Numbered from the stretch's first letter, positions 1 to 9,098 are shown. The stretch is 45,970 bases of DNA from Campylobacterota bacterium (GCA_009659895.1 PUXX01000019.1:1-45970); one strand, 5' to 3'. A program made the numbers and translations. The notes: generated from the letters alone by a model not told the origin.

Positions 1-266
1 TATTCGAAAAAGGATTTGCTTGTTCCTTCCCGTTGGATGATTTCCTGTTTGATTTTCTGCTTTCGAATATATGCCCCAAGCGAAGATATAAAATGGGCTA
101 TTCTCATATGATCGATGTTATGGTAGTGTTCAGGCAAAATGTCAAGAAATCTATCTTTAAAGACTTGAAAATCATCATTGTCTATTACCTGCTCAAGTTC
201 GGTAAAAAGAGCGTCGATACATTTTTTTGTTTCTGATGGTTTGCGGGGCTTGTTGACCGTCTCCAA
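1..266 (-). CDS. Partial hypothetical protein, runs off left edge
   Basis: An open frame on the minus strand runs without a stop from a TTG at 264-266 to the left edge of the window (88 codons), so the C-terminus is missing. The start is preceded by AAAGGG at a usable distance. The product is acidic then basic and soluble, with segments such as CIDALFTELEQVIDND and HMRIAHFISSLGAYIRKQ, and looks like a real helical protein. It starts 12 bases after the integrase stop on the same strand, so it is probably co-transcribed with it and part of the same integrated element. I do not recognise a family. The TTG start is an inference; no ATG lies upstream in this frame. Confidence 0.55.
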   Translation of the reverse strand, partial: METVNKPRKPSETKKCIDALFTELEQVIDNDDFQVFKDRFLDILPEHYHNIDHMRIAHFISSLGAYIRKQKIKQEIIQREGTSKSFFE

Positions 267-277
267 GACTACCCTTT

Positions 278-1384
278 CTACCCTATCGGTGTCCCCACTA
301 CCTCATCGATGAGTTTGTAGGCCTCTTGACTCGACTTGAGCGTATTGTTGGTGAGATATTTGTTTATGGTGGTAATATCCGTATGGCCAAGCACGCCGCT
401 AAGGTATGGCGTATCAAGGCCTTTTTCGGCCAGTGCTGATACCAGGATGTTGCGTAGGTAGTGGAATGTAAGCTCCTCTATGCCGGTATACTCCTTGAGC
501 CTTCTCATTTGTGCGCGAAACTCTTTGAGGTGCGTTTTTGGGTTGAGTGGCGATTTGAAAACGTAGCCGTTCTTATCGCCATCAGGTATATCGATTAAAA
601 GCTCTTTTATACTATTAGGAAGGCTGTAGCGCTGATGCTGGTTGGATTTGGAGTGGTCGAGCCAGTAGTAGCCGTTGATGAGATCGATGTTGGCCCACTT
701 GAGCGTTAAAACTTCGCTTTTTCGTCTGCCCGTGAAGCCAAAGAGAAAGAGCGCCTGGTAGTAAGGATCGTCTTTGAAAATGGTGGTGATAGCGTTATAG
801 ACTTTACGCAGTTTGTCGCTGGCGTTTATGACGATTTTCTTTTGAGGAGGGATTTTAATGGTGATGAAGCGGGCAGGGTCTTCGTCTGCCAATTGGTTGA
901 CGAGTGCGAAGCGATAGAGTGGTTTGAGAACGTTGAGAGCCAGCTTTTGCGTTCGTGGCTTGAGTCCTTTTTGGCGAAGCTTGGCGATGAGGTCGTCGAT
1001 GTGGAGCGGTTTGACATCTCTTACCTTCATTGAACCGATATAGGGAGCCGCGTAGTTTTTGTAGTTGTGCTGTTGCTGGTAGGTCCACTTCTTTTTGGGG
1101 TCCAGCGTTTTGTAGTAGTGGTGCCACAGCTGCTCTATGGTGAGCGCTTTGGTTGGAGCTTTGCCCTGCTTTACCTCATCCTTATAGGTTGCAAGGAGTT
1201 TTTTGGCCTCCTCGATGCGCTGGCGCTTGTCCCATGCAAGGCGGTCTATGGTTATGACTTTGCGGTAACGTCTGTTTAAGTGTTTGAAGTCGAAAAGGAA
1301 CTTTGTGGGCTTGTTTTTGGAGTAGTCTTTTTGGATGTATAAGTTTTGAGCTATAAGTTCAAATTCTGCTTTGTCGATTGCCAT
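278..1384 (-). CDS. Tyrosine recombinase / phage-type integrase
   Basis: A 368-residue site-specific recombinase that would cut and rejoin DNA at an attachment site. The N-terminal ~75 residues form a basic Arm-type DNA-binding region, residues ~80-165 a SAM-like core-binding domain, and ~185-360 the catalytic domain. The full catalytic set is visible: Arg221 in TGRRKSE, Lys246, His308 and Arg311 in HYLR, His334 in LGHTD and the nucleophile Tyr343. The enzyme therefore looks intact. It starts about 150 bases from a 3' tRNA-Arg fragment and reads away from it, as in elements integrated into tRNA genes. The gene just downstream, at the left edge, is probably element cargo. The function of the rest of the element cannot be seen. 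Confidence 0.93.
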   Translation of the reverse strand: MAIDKAEFELIAQNLYIQKDYSKNKPTKFLFDFKHLNRRYRKVITIDRLAWDKRQRIEEAKKLLATYKDEVKQGKAPTKALTIEQLWHHYYKTLDPKKKWTYQQQHNYKNYAAPYIGSMKVRDVKPLHIDDLIAKLRQKGLKPRTQKLALNVLKPLYRFALVNQLADEDPARFITIKIPPQKKIVINASDKLRKVYNAITTIFKDDPYYQALFLFGFTGRRKSEVLTLKWANIDLINGYYWLDHSKSNQHQRYSLPNSIKELLIDIPDGDKNGYVFKSPLNPKTHLKEFRAQMRRLKEYTGIEELTFHYLRNILVSALAEKGLDTPYLSGVLGHTDITTINKYLTNNTLKSSQEAYKLIDEVVGTPIG

Positions 1385-1532
1385 CTATCAACCCGATTTA
1401 TCATTTAAGGTTTGCAATGGGTGTCCCCTTTCTATCCATCAAGTGCCATTTTAAGCAATTCATAAGAAATATGGAAGCCCCGTAAATACGCTATTATCCA
1501 ACTATATCCATCTTAAGCTTAATTGTGCCTTA

Positions 1533-1580
1533 AGATTGCGGTTCTGAAGGTCGCAGGTTCGAATCCTGCCGGGCACGCCA
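1533..1580 (+). other. 3' fragment of tRNA-Arg (GCG), probable attachment site
   Basis: This stretch matches the 3' part of a tRNA: the end of the anticodon stem, a loop with anticodon GCG (Arg), variable loop, T-arm GCAGG-TTCGAAT-CCTGC, acceptor strand CGGGCAC, discriminator G and encoded CCA. The 5' half is absent: the bases upstream cannot form the acceptor stem (GTGCCCG expected) or a D-arm. It is thus not a working tRNA. Its place beside an integrase suggests it is the displaced attachment-site copy left when an element entered a tRNA-Arg gene. The intact tRNA should lie at the other end of the element, outside the window. Confidence 0.8.
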
Positions 1581-1595
1581 CGACTCTTTTTTTGC

Positions 1596-1601
1596 TACAA
1601 T
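1596..1601 (+). promoter_or_regulatory. Putative -10 element for the membrane-protein pair
   Basis: TACAAT preceded by a T-run and GC (TTTTTTTGCTACAAT) matches the usual campylobacterial -10 region, which relies little on a -35 box. It lies 15 bases after the tRNA fragment and 24 bases before the TTG start at 1625. Confidence 0.55.
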
Positions 1602-1624
1602 AGAGAGTAAAAATAGGAAATCCC

Positions 1625-2179
1625 TTGAAAATCTTTCGCCCTTTTATCCTCTTTATCGAAACTTTACTGGTACTTTTTTACGTCTTTTTCGAAGAGCTCG
1701 TATGGGAGCGGCTGATTGTCCCGGTGCGGGAGTGGATTGAAAAGCGCATCGGCCAAAGGGTGATAGCTCTTATCGACTCTTTGTCCGCCACGACGGCTTT
1801 TGTAATATTCGCAGGCTCTTTGTTGACGGCGGAAGGCTTTGGACTGGCCGCGGCTCCCGTGGCGCTATTGGTCAATCCTTTTGTGGGAGCCATATTGTAT
1901 CTTCTCAAAGTGCTTATGGCTGCATTTTCTTTTTGGTTTTTCGCCCAAACCAAATCGAAACTTCTCCAAATCGCATGGTTCTCTTTTCTTTATGAAAAGA
2001 CCATCTATTTTTACGAATGGATAAAATCGACTGAACTCTACAAAAGCGTCAAGCGGTGCCTTGCAGCCATGAAGGCCTCCATAAAAGAGTACATCTCGCG
2101 CCTTCCGAAGGGTGAGCTTCGAAAGATATACAAGAGTATCAAGTCCCTCTTTAAAAGAAGCGATGAGCAAAGTTCATAA
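1625..2179 (+). CDS. Uncharacterised membrane protein
   Basis: A 184-residue protein starting at TTG. Hydrophobic helices are visible at about residues 5-24, 55-78 and 82-110. The C-terminal ~65 residues are amphipathic and basic. It overlaps the next gene by 17 bases, so the two are very probably translated from one message and may act together. I do not recognise a family. Basic stretches after the hydrophobic helices suggest the C-terminus is cytoplasmic, which is an inference from the positive-inside rule. The base composition resembles the neighbouring core genes rather than the element to the left. Confidence 0.7.
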   Translation: MKIFRPFILFIETLLVLFYVFFEELVWERLIVPVREWIEKRIGQRVIALIDSLSATTAFVIFAGSLLTAEGFGLAAAPVALLVNPFVGAILYLLKVLMAAFSFWFFAQTKSKLLQIAWFSFLYEKTIYFYEWIKSTELYKSVKRCLAAMKASIKEYISRLPKGELRKIYKSIKSLFKRSDEQSS

Positions 2180-3383
2180 AAGCGCCTATGCGATACTGGG
2201 ACTCCTGCTTTTTGCTGCCGGCGTCTATTTTTTCGACGCATGGTTTTCGTATGTTTTGCTGGCCTTTGCGGTAGTGAAGTCAAAGACGCTCTCCTTTCTC
2301 AAAGCCTCGGCGAAAAAACTTTGGCTCTATATCAAGACTTTGACTTTGGCTAAGGCCCTTGGGGTGGGCATAAAGCGCTTTATCATCGACAACTACATCT
2401 CCAAATGGATCGACGAACATATCGTTTGGCCCATTAAAAAGCCGATGATAGGGTACATGCGTTTTTTTCTCTCACTCAATTTCAAAGAGAAAATCAAACG
2501 CCTTTTGTATGTCGTCGTTCCAGTATCGATCCTACTTTACGGCGCCGCCGCTATGGATATTTTGAGCCATCTGCTCTTCTACGCGGAGATAAAAGCTTTT
2601 GTCATCGCTTTTTTCAAGTTTGTCTGGATCGTAGCGGATCGCTTGTGGGCGCTGCTCTACGATCTTTTCGTCGCTTCGTGGTTCGCTCCTATACTTCAGA
2701 TTTTCGCTTTGGCTTGGGTAATCGAGAAGGTGGAGAAAATCCCATACATAGGAAAGCCTATAACCCTTTTTTACCAAAAGTTAGAGAGCGCGGTCTCTTT
2801 TTTGTTGGGGCGGGTGCAAAAGATATGGCGCCGATATGTGGAGAGGTACGTGAGTTTTCATACGAAAAAAAGGGTGCTGCGGCTTGCTCGAAAGATGGAG
2901 CTTCATCTGGAGCGGTTGCGCTTTAAAAACGAGCTATGGGCGATGCGAGAATTTGTAGGAAAGTTCATCCGGCCTCGTAGGAGCGAAGCCTATTTTAGCG
3001 AGCATATCCGGCGATTCGCCAAAGGAAAAACAATTGAGACGATAGAGCAAAAACGAAAATTTTATCGCTATCACAACAAACATACACAAGACAATATCGA
3101 CGTAGTCGCCTTTTTCGATCTCGCTTCTATGCCGCCTATTCGAGATCTGGTGATATTGGAGAGTTTCGCTACGAAAAAAGGGGAGGGCAATAAAAGGATC
3201 GGTTTTGGCGAAAACGCTTTTTGGGTTCTCAATCTCTATGACAGAAGCGTTGAATTGGAAGCAGAAGGCAAAACATACACGATCAAACCCCGCCGCATGC
3301 GGCTTATTAGAATGAAAGAGCAAGATATCGCTTCGTTGCGACTTTTGGTGGATGGAAAAGCGATGAGGGCTTATCGAGTGTAG
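2163..3383 (+). CDS. Uncharacterised multi-pass membrane protein with basic C-terminal domain
   Basis: The chosen start is the ATG at 2163 (MSKVHKSAY), which gives 406 residues and a 17-base overlap with the preceding gene; an upstream extension in the same frame would lie wholly inside that gene. Hydrophobic helices occupy about residues 8-35, 118-150, 155-185 and 190-215. From about 240 to 340 the protein is strongly basic (KKRVLRLARKMELHLERLR). The last ~90 residues look like a small beta-rich domain (VILESFATKK, FWVLNLYDRS, YTIKPRRMRLIRM). No known domain is recognised. The pair with the preceding gene and the position before tRNA-Phe suggest a resident chromosomal unit. Confidence 0.7.
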   Translation: MSKVHKSAYAILGLLLFAAGVYFFDAWFSYVLLAFAVVKSKTLSFLKASAKKLWLYIKTLTLAKALGVGIKRFIIDNYISKWIDEHIVWPIKKPMIGYMRFFLSLNFKEKIKRLLYVVVPVSILLYGAAAMDILSHLLFYAEIKAFVIAFFKFVWIVADRLWALLYDLFVASWFAPILQIFALAWVIEKVEKIPYIGKPITLFYQKLESAVSFLLGRVQKIWRRYVERYVSFHTKKRVLRLARKMELHLERLRFKNELWAMREFVGKFIRPRRSEAYFSEHIRRFAKGKTIETIEQKRKFYRYHNKHTQDNIDVVAFFDLASMPPIRDLVILESFATKKGEGNKRIGFGENAFWVLNLYDRSVELEAEGKTYTIKPRRMRLIRMKEQDIASLRLLVDGKAMRAYRV

Positions 3384-3386
3384 AAG

Positions 3387-3462
3387 TGGTGGCCAGGGGC
3401 GGAATCGAACCGCCGACACAGGGATTTTCAGTCCCTTGCTCTACCGACTGAGCTACCTGGCC
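3387..3462 (-). tRNA. tRNA-Phe (GAA)
   Basis: On the minus strand the 76-base sequence folds as a standard tRNA. The acceptor stem is GGCCAGG with CCTGGCC, the D-arm contains AGCTCAGTCGGTAGAGC, the anticodon loop CTGAAAA carries anticodon GAA, and the T-arm contains GGTTCGATTCC. The CCA end is encoded. It lies downstream of murD on the same strand but has its own -10 element. Confidence 0.97.
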
Positions 3463-3477
3463 TTATTGATGAGTGAA

Positions 3478-3483
3478 ATTATA
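3478..3483 (-). promoter_or_regulatory. Putative -10 element of tRNA-Phe
   Basis: On the minus strand, GGTATAAT lies 15 bases upstream of the tRNA-Phe 5' end, so transcription would start a few bases before the mature tRNA. Confidence 0.5.
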
Positions 3484-3500
3484 CCGACAAATTATAAAAT

Positions 3501-4679
3501 TCAGCTTAAAATATATTGTTTGAATAGCTCTCCACGCTCCTTGTAGCTGCGAAACTGATCGAGGCTGGCACATGCGGGAGAGAGCAGGGCGACTTCGTTT
3601 TTTGTGAGCTCTTTTTTGATAGCTTCTACCGCATTTTTGAGTTGGTAGGATTTGACACAGGGGATGTCATATTGTTTGCATAGAGCTTCGATCTCGTCCG
3701 CTGCTTTGCCTATGGCGTAGACTTTGGCGTCGCGGATATGGGCGAAGAGTGGCTCCAAACTCACCCCTTTGTTATCACCTCCTAAGATGAGGTAGATTTT
3801 TCTCGTCTGATAGCGTTTGATCGCCTCTATGGTAGCATCAATATTGGTGGCTTTGCTATCATCGACCCAGACTCTTCCTAAAGCGTCAGTAAATTCTTCT
3901 TGTTTGTGAGGATCTATGAAAAAGTCGTTGATACGCTCATAAGGTGTATCGAAAAAGAGGATTTTACGCACAGCCAGTGCTAAAAGAGCATCTAGTAAAA
4001 AGGCTCCTTGAAACTTGACAAGCTCTTTTTTGAGATCGAAATAGCCTGCTAGATCTTCAGAGCTTTCGTAGCCTATGACCATACCTTTGGAAGGGATGTG
4101 GGCGTACTTTTTGGGTACAATGGCGACCTCGCCTTCTTGGAGTCTGGAGATGGGTTTGAGCTTCGCCGCCTCATACGCCTCGAAGCTGCCATGCCAGCTG
4201 ATATGATCGGGGGTGATGGGCAAAAGGACGTAGAGGTTCGGTTTGGCGGTGCGGGTGTAGTGAAGGGTAAAGGAGCTACTCTCCAAGATCCAAATAGGCG
4301 CCTTTTCGTCCAGCTCTGCCAAAGGGGTGCCTATATTACCCCCGGCGATGGCTCCTTTGTCTTGGAGGAGGTGGGCTATCATCTGGGTCGTTGTTGTCTT
4401 GCCGTTGGTACCACTTATCCAGATCGAATAGGGCATGGTTGAGGCGAAGAGATCGTACTCGCTGATGAGATTTTGGGCCTTTTGGATGAGGGGGTGGTGC
4501 GGAGGGATACCCGGGCTTGGGATCTCCAGGCAGGATCTGGCGGGATCGAAGGAGTCGCTTGGACGGTGCAAAAATCCCTCTTCGTCCACGAACTCCTTGT
4601 CGATGTCTTCGAAAAAGATAGCGTTGCCAAACTTCTTGGCGATCGCTTTGGTCGTTTTTCCGCTGCCAAAGAGTGTCAT
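3501..4679 (-). CDS. murD: UDP-N-acetylmuramoylalanine--D-glutamate ligase
   Basis: MurD adds D-glutamate to UDP-MurNAc-L-Ala in the cytoplasm, using ATP, during peptidoglycan precursor synthesis. The chosen ATG at 4679 gives [15 protein letters not shown] (392 residues), the typical short N-terminus of campylobacterial MurD; the frame continues upstream but only as antisense-like extension over mraY. The ATP-binding motif SGTNGKTTTTQMIA is clear, as are the Mur-ligase segments WILESSSFTLHYT and VWVDDSKATNIDAT. The start overlaps the mraY stop in an ATGA arrangement, so the two are translationally coupled. At 392 residues it is shorter than E. coli MurD (about 440), as is usual in this group. 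Confidence 0.95.
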   Translation of the reverse strand: MTLFGSGKTTKAIAKKFGNAIFFEDIDKEFVDEEGFLHRPSDSFDPARSCLEIPSPGIPPHHPLIQKAQNLISEYDLFASTMPYSIWISGTNGKTTTTQMIAHLLQDKGAIAGGNIGTPLAELDEKAPIWILESSSFTLHYTRTAKPNLYVLLPITPDHISWHGSFEAYEAAKLKPISRLQEGEVAIVPKKYAHIPSKGMVIGYESSEDLAGYFDLKKELVKFQGAFLLDALLALAVRKILFFDTPYERINDFFIDPHKQEEFTDALGRVWVDDSKATNIDATIEAIKRYQTRKIYLILGGDNKGVSLEPLFAHIRDAKVYAIGKAADEIEALCKQYDIPCVKSYQLKNAVEAIKKELTKNEVALLSPACASLDQFRSYKERGELFKQYILS

Positions 4680-5743
4680 CACCGTACCTTGAGAGTAATA
4701 AGGGCTATGAGGTTGGAGATGAGGGCGATGATCCAAAAACGGACGATGATCTTGCTCTCGCTCCAGCTCTTTTGCTCGAAATGGTGGTGGATAGGCGCCA
4801 TCAAGAAGACCCGCTTGCCCCGGAGTTTGTAGCTGCCTACCTGTATGATGACTGAGAGCGCTTCCATGACGAAGACGAAACCGATGACGATGAGGAGGAT
4901 CTCGCTTTTGGAGATGATGGCCATATAGCCGATGAAAGCCCCAAGGGGGAGGCTTCCGCTATCGCCCATGAAGACCTCTGCTGGATGGCAGTTGTACCAC
5001 AAAAAGCCGATCAAGCTTCCCGCAAAAGCTGCTGCTACGACCACCACTTCTCCGACGCCTATGATTTTGGGCAAGAGGAGATATTCGCTAAGCACCGCGT
5101 TCCCGGTGATGTAGGTGATGATACCCAATGTAGCTAGCGCGAAGATGGAGGGCACCGTGGCGAGCCCGTCAAGCCCATCGGTGAGATTGACGGCGTTGGA
5201 GGTGGCGACGATGACCAGCGTCCAAAAAAGGATCGCCCCCCATCCCATATCAACGACAGGATGTTTGTAAAAAGGAATGTAAAGCTCCGTGGAGAGATGA
5301 GCGCCATAAGCAAGGTACAAGGTCACAGCCAAAGCGCTAAGGAATTGTAGCGTGAATTTTGCCCTAGCGCTTAGCCCGCTTTGGTTGGATCGTTTGAGCA
5401 CTTTGCCAAAATCGTCCATCAATCCTATGAAAAGGTAAGAGAGGATCACAAAAAAGGCTCCAAGGACATAAGGATTGGTGAGTTTGGCACTCAGCAAAGA
5501 GGCTAGCAGCGTAGAAAAGACAAAGGTGAGTCCTCCCATAGTAGGTGTACCCGCCTTTTTTTGGTGATGTTCTGGAGCCAGGGAGTAGATAGGCTGGTGA
5601 GAGTTCTTTTTATTGGCCCAGGAGATAAATCTGGGCATCAAAAATAGCGTAAACCAAAATCCCATAAAAAAGGCAAATCCAGCCCGTACAGTGATGTATT
5701 GAAAGATGTTGATATGATAGAGCTCATAAAGATAGTAGAGCAT
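4679..5743 (-). CDS. mraY: Phospho-N-acetylmuramoyl-pentapeptide transferase
   Basis: MraY moves phospho-MurNAc-pentapeptide onto undecaprenyl phosphate, making lipid I in the inner membrane. The ATG at 5743 ([16 protein letters not shown]) gives 354 residues, the family length; the open frame upstream crosses into the fabG promoter and is not coding. Signature segments are [13 protein letters not shown], the aspartate-rich [37 protein letters not shown] and APIHHHFE, with about ten hydrophobic helices. It is the upstream partner of murD in a two-gene operon. Confidence 0.96.
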   Translation of the reverse strand: MLYYLYELYHINIFQYITVRAGFAFFMGFWFTLFLMPRFISWANKKNSHQPIYSLAPEHHQKKAGTPTMGGLTFVFSTLLASLLSAKLTNPYVLGAFFVILSYLFIGLMDDFGKVLKRSNQSGLSARAKFTLQFLSALAVTLYLAYGAHLSTELYIPFYKHPVVDMGWGAILFWTLVIVATSNAVNLTDGLDGLATVPSIFALATLGIITYITGNAVLSEYLLLPKIIGVGEVVVVAAAFAGSLIGFLWYNCHPAEVFMGDSGSLPLGAFIGYMAIISKSEILLIVIGFVFVMEALSVIIQVGSYKLRGKRVFLMAPIHHHFEQKSWSESKIIVRFWIIALISNLIALITLKVR

Positions 5744-5784
5744 TCGGCCCCTATTCGTTAAACTGATTTGAAGAGAAATATTAC

Positions 5785-5790
5785 TACAAT
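5785..5790 (+). promoter_or_regulatory. Putative -10 element of fabG
   Basis: TACAAT (ATTACTACAATTTAGG) lies 28 bases before the fabG ATG, between the divergent starts of mraY and fabG. A clear AAGGAG ribosome-binding site follows. No convincing -35 box is seen. Confidence 0.4.
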
Positions 5791-5818
5791 TTAGGTAAAT
5801 TTTCGGTAAAGGAGCGGT

Positions 5819-6562
5819 ATGAAACTCAGTGGTAAGAACGTATTGGTCACAGGAGCGAGTCGTGGGATCGGAGCCCAGATCGCCAAGGTCTTGGCCGGAT
5901 ACGGGCTCAAGGTCTGGATCAATTATCGAAGCGGCGCTGAAGCTGCTGATAGAGTCAAGGAGGAGATAGAGGCAGCTGGGGGAGAGGCTGCGGTGATAGG
6001 CTTCGACGTGAGTGATGAACAAGCGTTCATAGACGCTATCAAGACTATCGTGGAGAGTGACGGGGAGCTGAGCTATCTTGTCAACAACGCCGGGATCACC
6101 AAAGACAAACTCGCCATTCGTATGAGCGCGGAGGATTTCGAGGAAGTGATCAAAGCCAATCTCACCAGCGCCTTCATCGGATGCCGTGAGGCTTTGAAAG
6201 TGATGAGCAAGAAGCGCTTCGGTAGCGTGGTCAACATCTCCTCTATCGTCGGTGAGACGGGCAACGCCGGACAGGTCAATTACAGTGCCAGCAAGGGTGG
6301 TATGATCGCCATGACCAAATCTTTCGCCCTGGAAGGAGCTCCTAGAAACATCCGTTTCAACTGCGTCACACCCGGATTTATCGCTACCGATATGACCGAC
6401 AAGCTCAAAGAGGATATCAAGGAGGCTTACATCGCCAAGATTCCTCTAAGACGCTTTGGCGATCCCAGGGAGGTGGCCGATACGGTGGCCTTTTTGCTCA
6501 GCGATCACGCCGGGTATATCACCGGTGAGACCATCAAAGTCAACGGTGGCATGCTAATGTAA
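5819..6562 (+). CDS. fabG: 3-oxoacyl-[acyl-carrier-protein] reductase
   Basis: FabG reduces beta-ketoacyl-ACP with NADPH in the fatty-acid elongation cycle. The 247-residue product is a classical short-chain dehydrogenase. It has the cofactor loop GASRGIG at about residues 12-18, NNAG at about 87-90, the catalytic Ser in [17 protein letters not shown] with the catalytic Tyr and Lys near 152-156, and [10 protein letters not shown] downstream. AAGGAG five bases before the ATG supports the start. It heads the run fabG-acpP-fabF-accA, all on plus and all serving fatty-acid synthesis. Confidence 0.96.
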   Translation: MKLSGKNVLVTGASRGIGAQIAKVLAGYGLKVWINYRSGAEAADRVKEEIEAAGGEAAVIGFDVSDEQAFIDAIKTIVESDGELSYLVNNAGITKDKLAIRMSAEDFEEVIKANLTSAFIGCREALKVMSKKRFGSVVNISSIVGETGNAGQVNYSASKGGMIAMTKSFALEGAPRNIRFNCVTPGFIATDMTDKLKEDIKEAYIAKIPLRRFGDPREVADTVAFLLSDHAGYITGETIKVNGGMLM

Positions 6563-6580
6563 GTTTAAATCTTTTTTGGT

Positions 6581-6586
6581 TAAAAT
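6581..6586 (+). promoter_or_regulatory. Putative -10 element of acpP
   Basis: TAAAAT after a T-run (CTTTTTTGGTTAAAAT) lies 30 bases before the acpP ATG. A separate promoter would allow the high expression usual for acyl carrier protein. Confidence 0.4.
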
Positions 6587-6616
6587 TGGGGCATCAAACT
6601 TTAGAAGGAGTCAGAT

Positions 6617-6853
6617 ATGGCAGATATTTTCGAGCAAGTAAAAGAGGTCGTCGTAGAGCAGCTCAACGCAAATCCCGACGAAGTAAAACCAGAGTCAAGA
6701 TTTGTCGAAGATCTTGGTGCGGATAGCCTTGATGTCGTAGAGCTTGTCATGGCGCTAGAGGAGAAATTCGGTATAGAGATCCCCGATGAGGACGCTGAAA
6801 AGATCCAGACTGTCGCGGATGCGGTCAAGTATATCGAAGAGCACAAATCTTAA
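6617..6853 (+). CDS. acpP: Acyl carrier protein
   Basis: A 78-residue acidic protein that carries growing acyl chains on a phosphopantetheine arm. The attachment site is Ser37 in [12 protein letters not shown], and the rest follows the standard four-helix ACP pattern ([16 protein letters not shown]). AGAAGGAG lies before the ATG. It sits between fabG and fabF, its usual place, and is followed by an intrinsic terminator. Confidence 0.98.
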   Translation: MADIFEQVKEVVVEQLNANPDEVKPESRFVEDLGADSLDVVELVMALEEKFGIEIPDEDAEKIQTVADAVKYIEEHKS

Positions 6854-6861
6854 GATCTTTT

Positions 6862-6890
6862 GGGGCTTTGGGCCCCGTCTTTTTGATTTT
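6862..6890 (+). terminator. Intrinsic terminator after acpP
   Basis: GGGGC, loop TTTGG and GCCCC form a GC-rich hairpin 9 bases after the acpP stop. GTCTTTTTGATTTTT follows. It may be partial, since fabF downstream has no obvious strong promoter. Confidence 0.7.
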
Positions 6891-6931
6891 TCATGAGCTG
6901 ATGAGTTGATGAAAGATCAAAAGGAGCCATT

Positions 6932-8155
6932 TTGAGAAGAGTCGTCGTAACGGGTCTTGGGATGATAAACGCTTTGGGTCATGATAAAAGGAGTGCTTTT
7001 GATGCCATCGTGCGGGGTGAGACCGGCGTCGATACCATCACCCTTTTCGATCCCTCCAACCAATCGGTCAAAATAGCCGCCGAAGTCAAAGGGTTCGATC
7101 CCACTACCGTCATGGATCCCAAAGAGGTCAAGAAGGCCGATAGATTCATCCAGCTCGGCATCAAGGCTGCACGTGAGGCGATGGAAGATGCGGGATTTGG
7201 TGAGGATATCGACAAAGAGCGCTTCGGTATCAGCAGCGCCAGTGGTATCGGCGGACTGGCTACCATCGAGAAAAACTCCGTCATCTGCAACACCAGAGGC
7301 CCCAGGCGTATCAGCCCCTTTTTCATCCCTTCGGCTCTTGTCAATATGCTAGGTGGTTTCATCTCCATCGAGCACGGGCTCAAAGGTCCCAACCTCTCCA
7401 GCGTGACGGCATGTGCCGCCGGGACTCACGCCATCACCGAAGCGGCCAAGACCATCATGCTGGGTGGCGCCGAGAGGATGCTCGTCGTAGGCGCCGAGGC
7501 CGCCATATGTCCTATCGGGATCGGTGGATTTGCGGCGATGAAGGCGCTTTCGACATACAACGACGACCCCAAGCACGCTTCACGCCCTTTTGATGCGAAA
7601 AGAAACGGCTTCGTCATGGGCGAGGGGAGCGGTGCGCTCGTACTGGAAGAGTATGAGAGCGCCAAGAGGCGTGGAGCCAAGATCTATGCCGAGCTTGTGG
7701 GCTTTGGCGAGAGCGGCGATGCCAATCATATTACGACTCCTGCTCCCGAGGGCGAAGGAGCCTATAGAGCCATGAGAGCGGCGCTGGATATGGCCGGTGT
7801 GGAGAAGGTGGACTATATCAACGCCCACGGCACCAGTACCAAATACAACGATTGGTACGAAACGATGGCTATCAAGAAGGTCTTCGGCGGCAAGGAGAAC
7901 TGCCCGCCGGTGAGCTCCACCAAAGGCCAGACGGCTCACTGCTTGGGAGCGGCGGGATCCATCGAAGCGGTCATAACCCTCATGGCGATGGAGGAGGGTG
8001 TGCTGCCACCTACCATTAACTACGAAGAGCCCGATCCCGACTGTGATCTCGACTACGTGCCCAATGAAGCCAGACGTGCCGATATAGAGGTGGCTATGAG
8101 CAACTCATTTGGCTTTGGTGGTACCAACGGCGTTGTCGTCTTCAAAAAGGTGTAG
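6932..8155 (+). CDS. fabF: 3-oxoacyl-[acyl-carrier-protein] synthase II
   Basis: FabF condenses malonyl-ACP with acyl-ACP in fatty-acid elongation. The 407-residue thiolase-fold protein starts at TTG ([16 protein letters not shown]) after AAAAGGAG. The catalytic triad is visible: the nucleophile Cys in [12 protein letters not shown], His in [11 protein letters not shown] and His in [12 protein letters not shown]. The C-terminus [14 protein letters not shown] is typical. It is 2 bases from accA, so these two are co-transcribed. Confidence 0.96.
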   Translation: MRRVVVTGLGMINALGHDKRSAFDAIVRGETGVDTITLFDPSNQSVKIAAEVKGFDPTTVMDPKEVKKADRFIQLGIKAAREAMEDAGFGEDIDKERFGISSASGIGGLATIEKNSVICNTRGPRRISPFFIPSALVNMLGGFISIEHGLKGPNLSSVTACAAGTHAITEAAKTIMLGGAERMLVVGAEAAICPIGIGGFAAMKALSTYNDDPKHASRPFDAKRNGFVMGEGSGALVLEEYESAKRRGAKIYAELVGFGESGDANHITTPAPEGEGAYRAMRAALDMAGVEKVDYINAHGTSTKYNDWYETMAIKKVFGGKENCPPVSSTKGQTAHCLGAAGSIEAVITLMAMEEGVLPPTINYEEPDPDCDLDYVPNEARRADIEVAMSNSFGFGGTNGVVVFKKV

Positions 8156-8157
8156 CG

Positions 8158-9096
8158 GTGGCTACCTATTTAGACTTCGAGCAAAAGCTCAAAGAGGTCG
8201 AAGCCGAGCTAGAAGCCGCCAAGGCCAGAGGCGATCAGGCTGCCATTGAGATCCTCCAAAAAGATCTCGAAAAAGAGGTGGTCAAAACCTACAAAAATCT
8301 CAGCGACTACCAAAAGCTTCAGCTAGCCCGCCATCCCGATCGCCCCTATGCTCTTGATTATGTGCGCCTCATCATGGACGAGCCCTACGAGATCCATGGA
8401 GATCGCTGTTTTCGAGACGATCCGGCGATACTTTGCTATCTTGGCTACATTGACGGACAAAAGACGCTGCTTATTGGCGAGCAAAAGGGTCGAGGCACCA
8501 AGAACAAGCTCAAGCGCAATTTCGGAATGCCCCATCCCGAAGGCTACCGCAAGGCGTTGCGGGCAGCGAAGATGGCGGAGAAGTTCGGACTGCCTATCTT
8601 GATGCTCATAGACACGCCCGGGGCCTATCCTGGCGTGGGAGCCGAGGAGAGAGGGCAGAGCGAGGCGATTGCCAGGAACCTTTTTGAGTTTAGCATGCTA
8701 GACACCCCTACCGTCTCCATCGTCATCGGCGAAGGAGGTAGCGGCGGAGCGCTGGCCATCGGCGTGGCCGATAAGCTGGCCATGCTCAAATACTCCGTCT
8801 TTAGCGTCATCTCTCCCGAAGGGTGCGCGGCCATTTTGTGGAACGATCCGGCGAAGGTAGAGCAGGCCACGAAAGCTCTCAAAATCACCGCTGAGGATCT
8901 CAAGGAGCTAGGACTCATAGACGATATCATCGAAGAGCCTCTAAGGGGAGCCCACAGAGATAAAGAGGGCGCGGCGAAACTGGTCAAGGAGTACTATCTA
9001 AATGCCCTCAAGGAGCTTTTGGCCATGGATAGCCAAGAGCGCCTAGAGAAGCGCTATGAAAAGCTGATGAGTCTGGGAAGGTTCAAAGAGGGATAA
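8158..9096 (+). CDS. accA: Acetyl-CoA carboxylase, carboxyltransferase subunit alpha
   Basis: AccA, with AccD, moves the carboxyl group from biotin to acetyl-CoA to make malonyl-CoA. The 312-residue product starts at GTG, 2 bases after the fabF stop. It has an N-terminal helical part ([19 protein letters not shown]) and the crotonase-like core with [35 protein letters not shown] and [16 protein letters not shown]. Length and motifs are complete. accD is not in the window. The 3' end nearly touches the HicA-like gene on the other strand. Confidence 0.96.
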   Translation: MATYLDFEQKLKEVEAELEAAKARGDQAAIEILQKDLEKEVVKTYKNLSDYQKLQLARHPDRPYALDYVRLIMDEPYEIHGDRCFRDDPAILCYLGYIDGQKTLLIGEQKGRGTKNKLKRNFGMPHPEGYRKALRAAKMAEKFGLPILMLIDTPGAYPGVGAEERGQSEAIARNLFEFSMLDTPTVSIVIGEGGSGGALAIGVADKLAMLKYSVFSVISPEGCAAILWNDPAKVEQATKALKITAEDLKELGLIDDIIEEPLRGAHRDKEGAAKLVKEYYLNALKELLAMDSQERLEKRYEKLMSLGRFKEG

Positions 9097-9098
9097 GC

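Noticed and set aside
33-236. 67-codon open frame on plus at the left edge
   Set aside because: The minus-strand frame over the same bases has better composition and continuity with the integrase gene.
1504-1580. Complete tRNA gene at the integrase boundary
   Set aside because: Only the 3' part matches a tRNA; the upstream bases cannot form the acceptor stem or D-arm.
4680-4736. N-terminal extension of MurD into mraY
   Set aside because: The ATG at 4679 gives the expected MurD N-terminus and an ATGA overlap; the extra residues look random.
5744-6022. N-terminal extension of MraY upstream of 5743
   Set aside because: The extension runs through the divergent promoter into fabG and has no MraY similarity.
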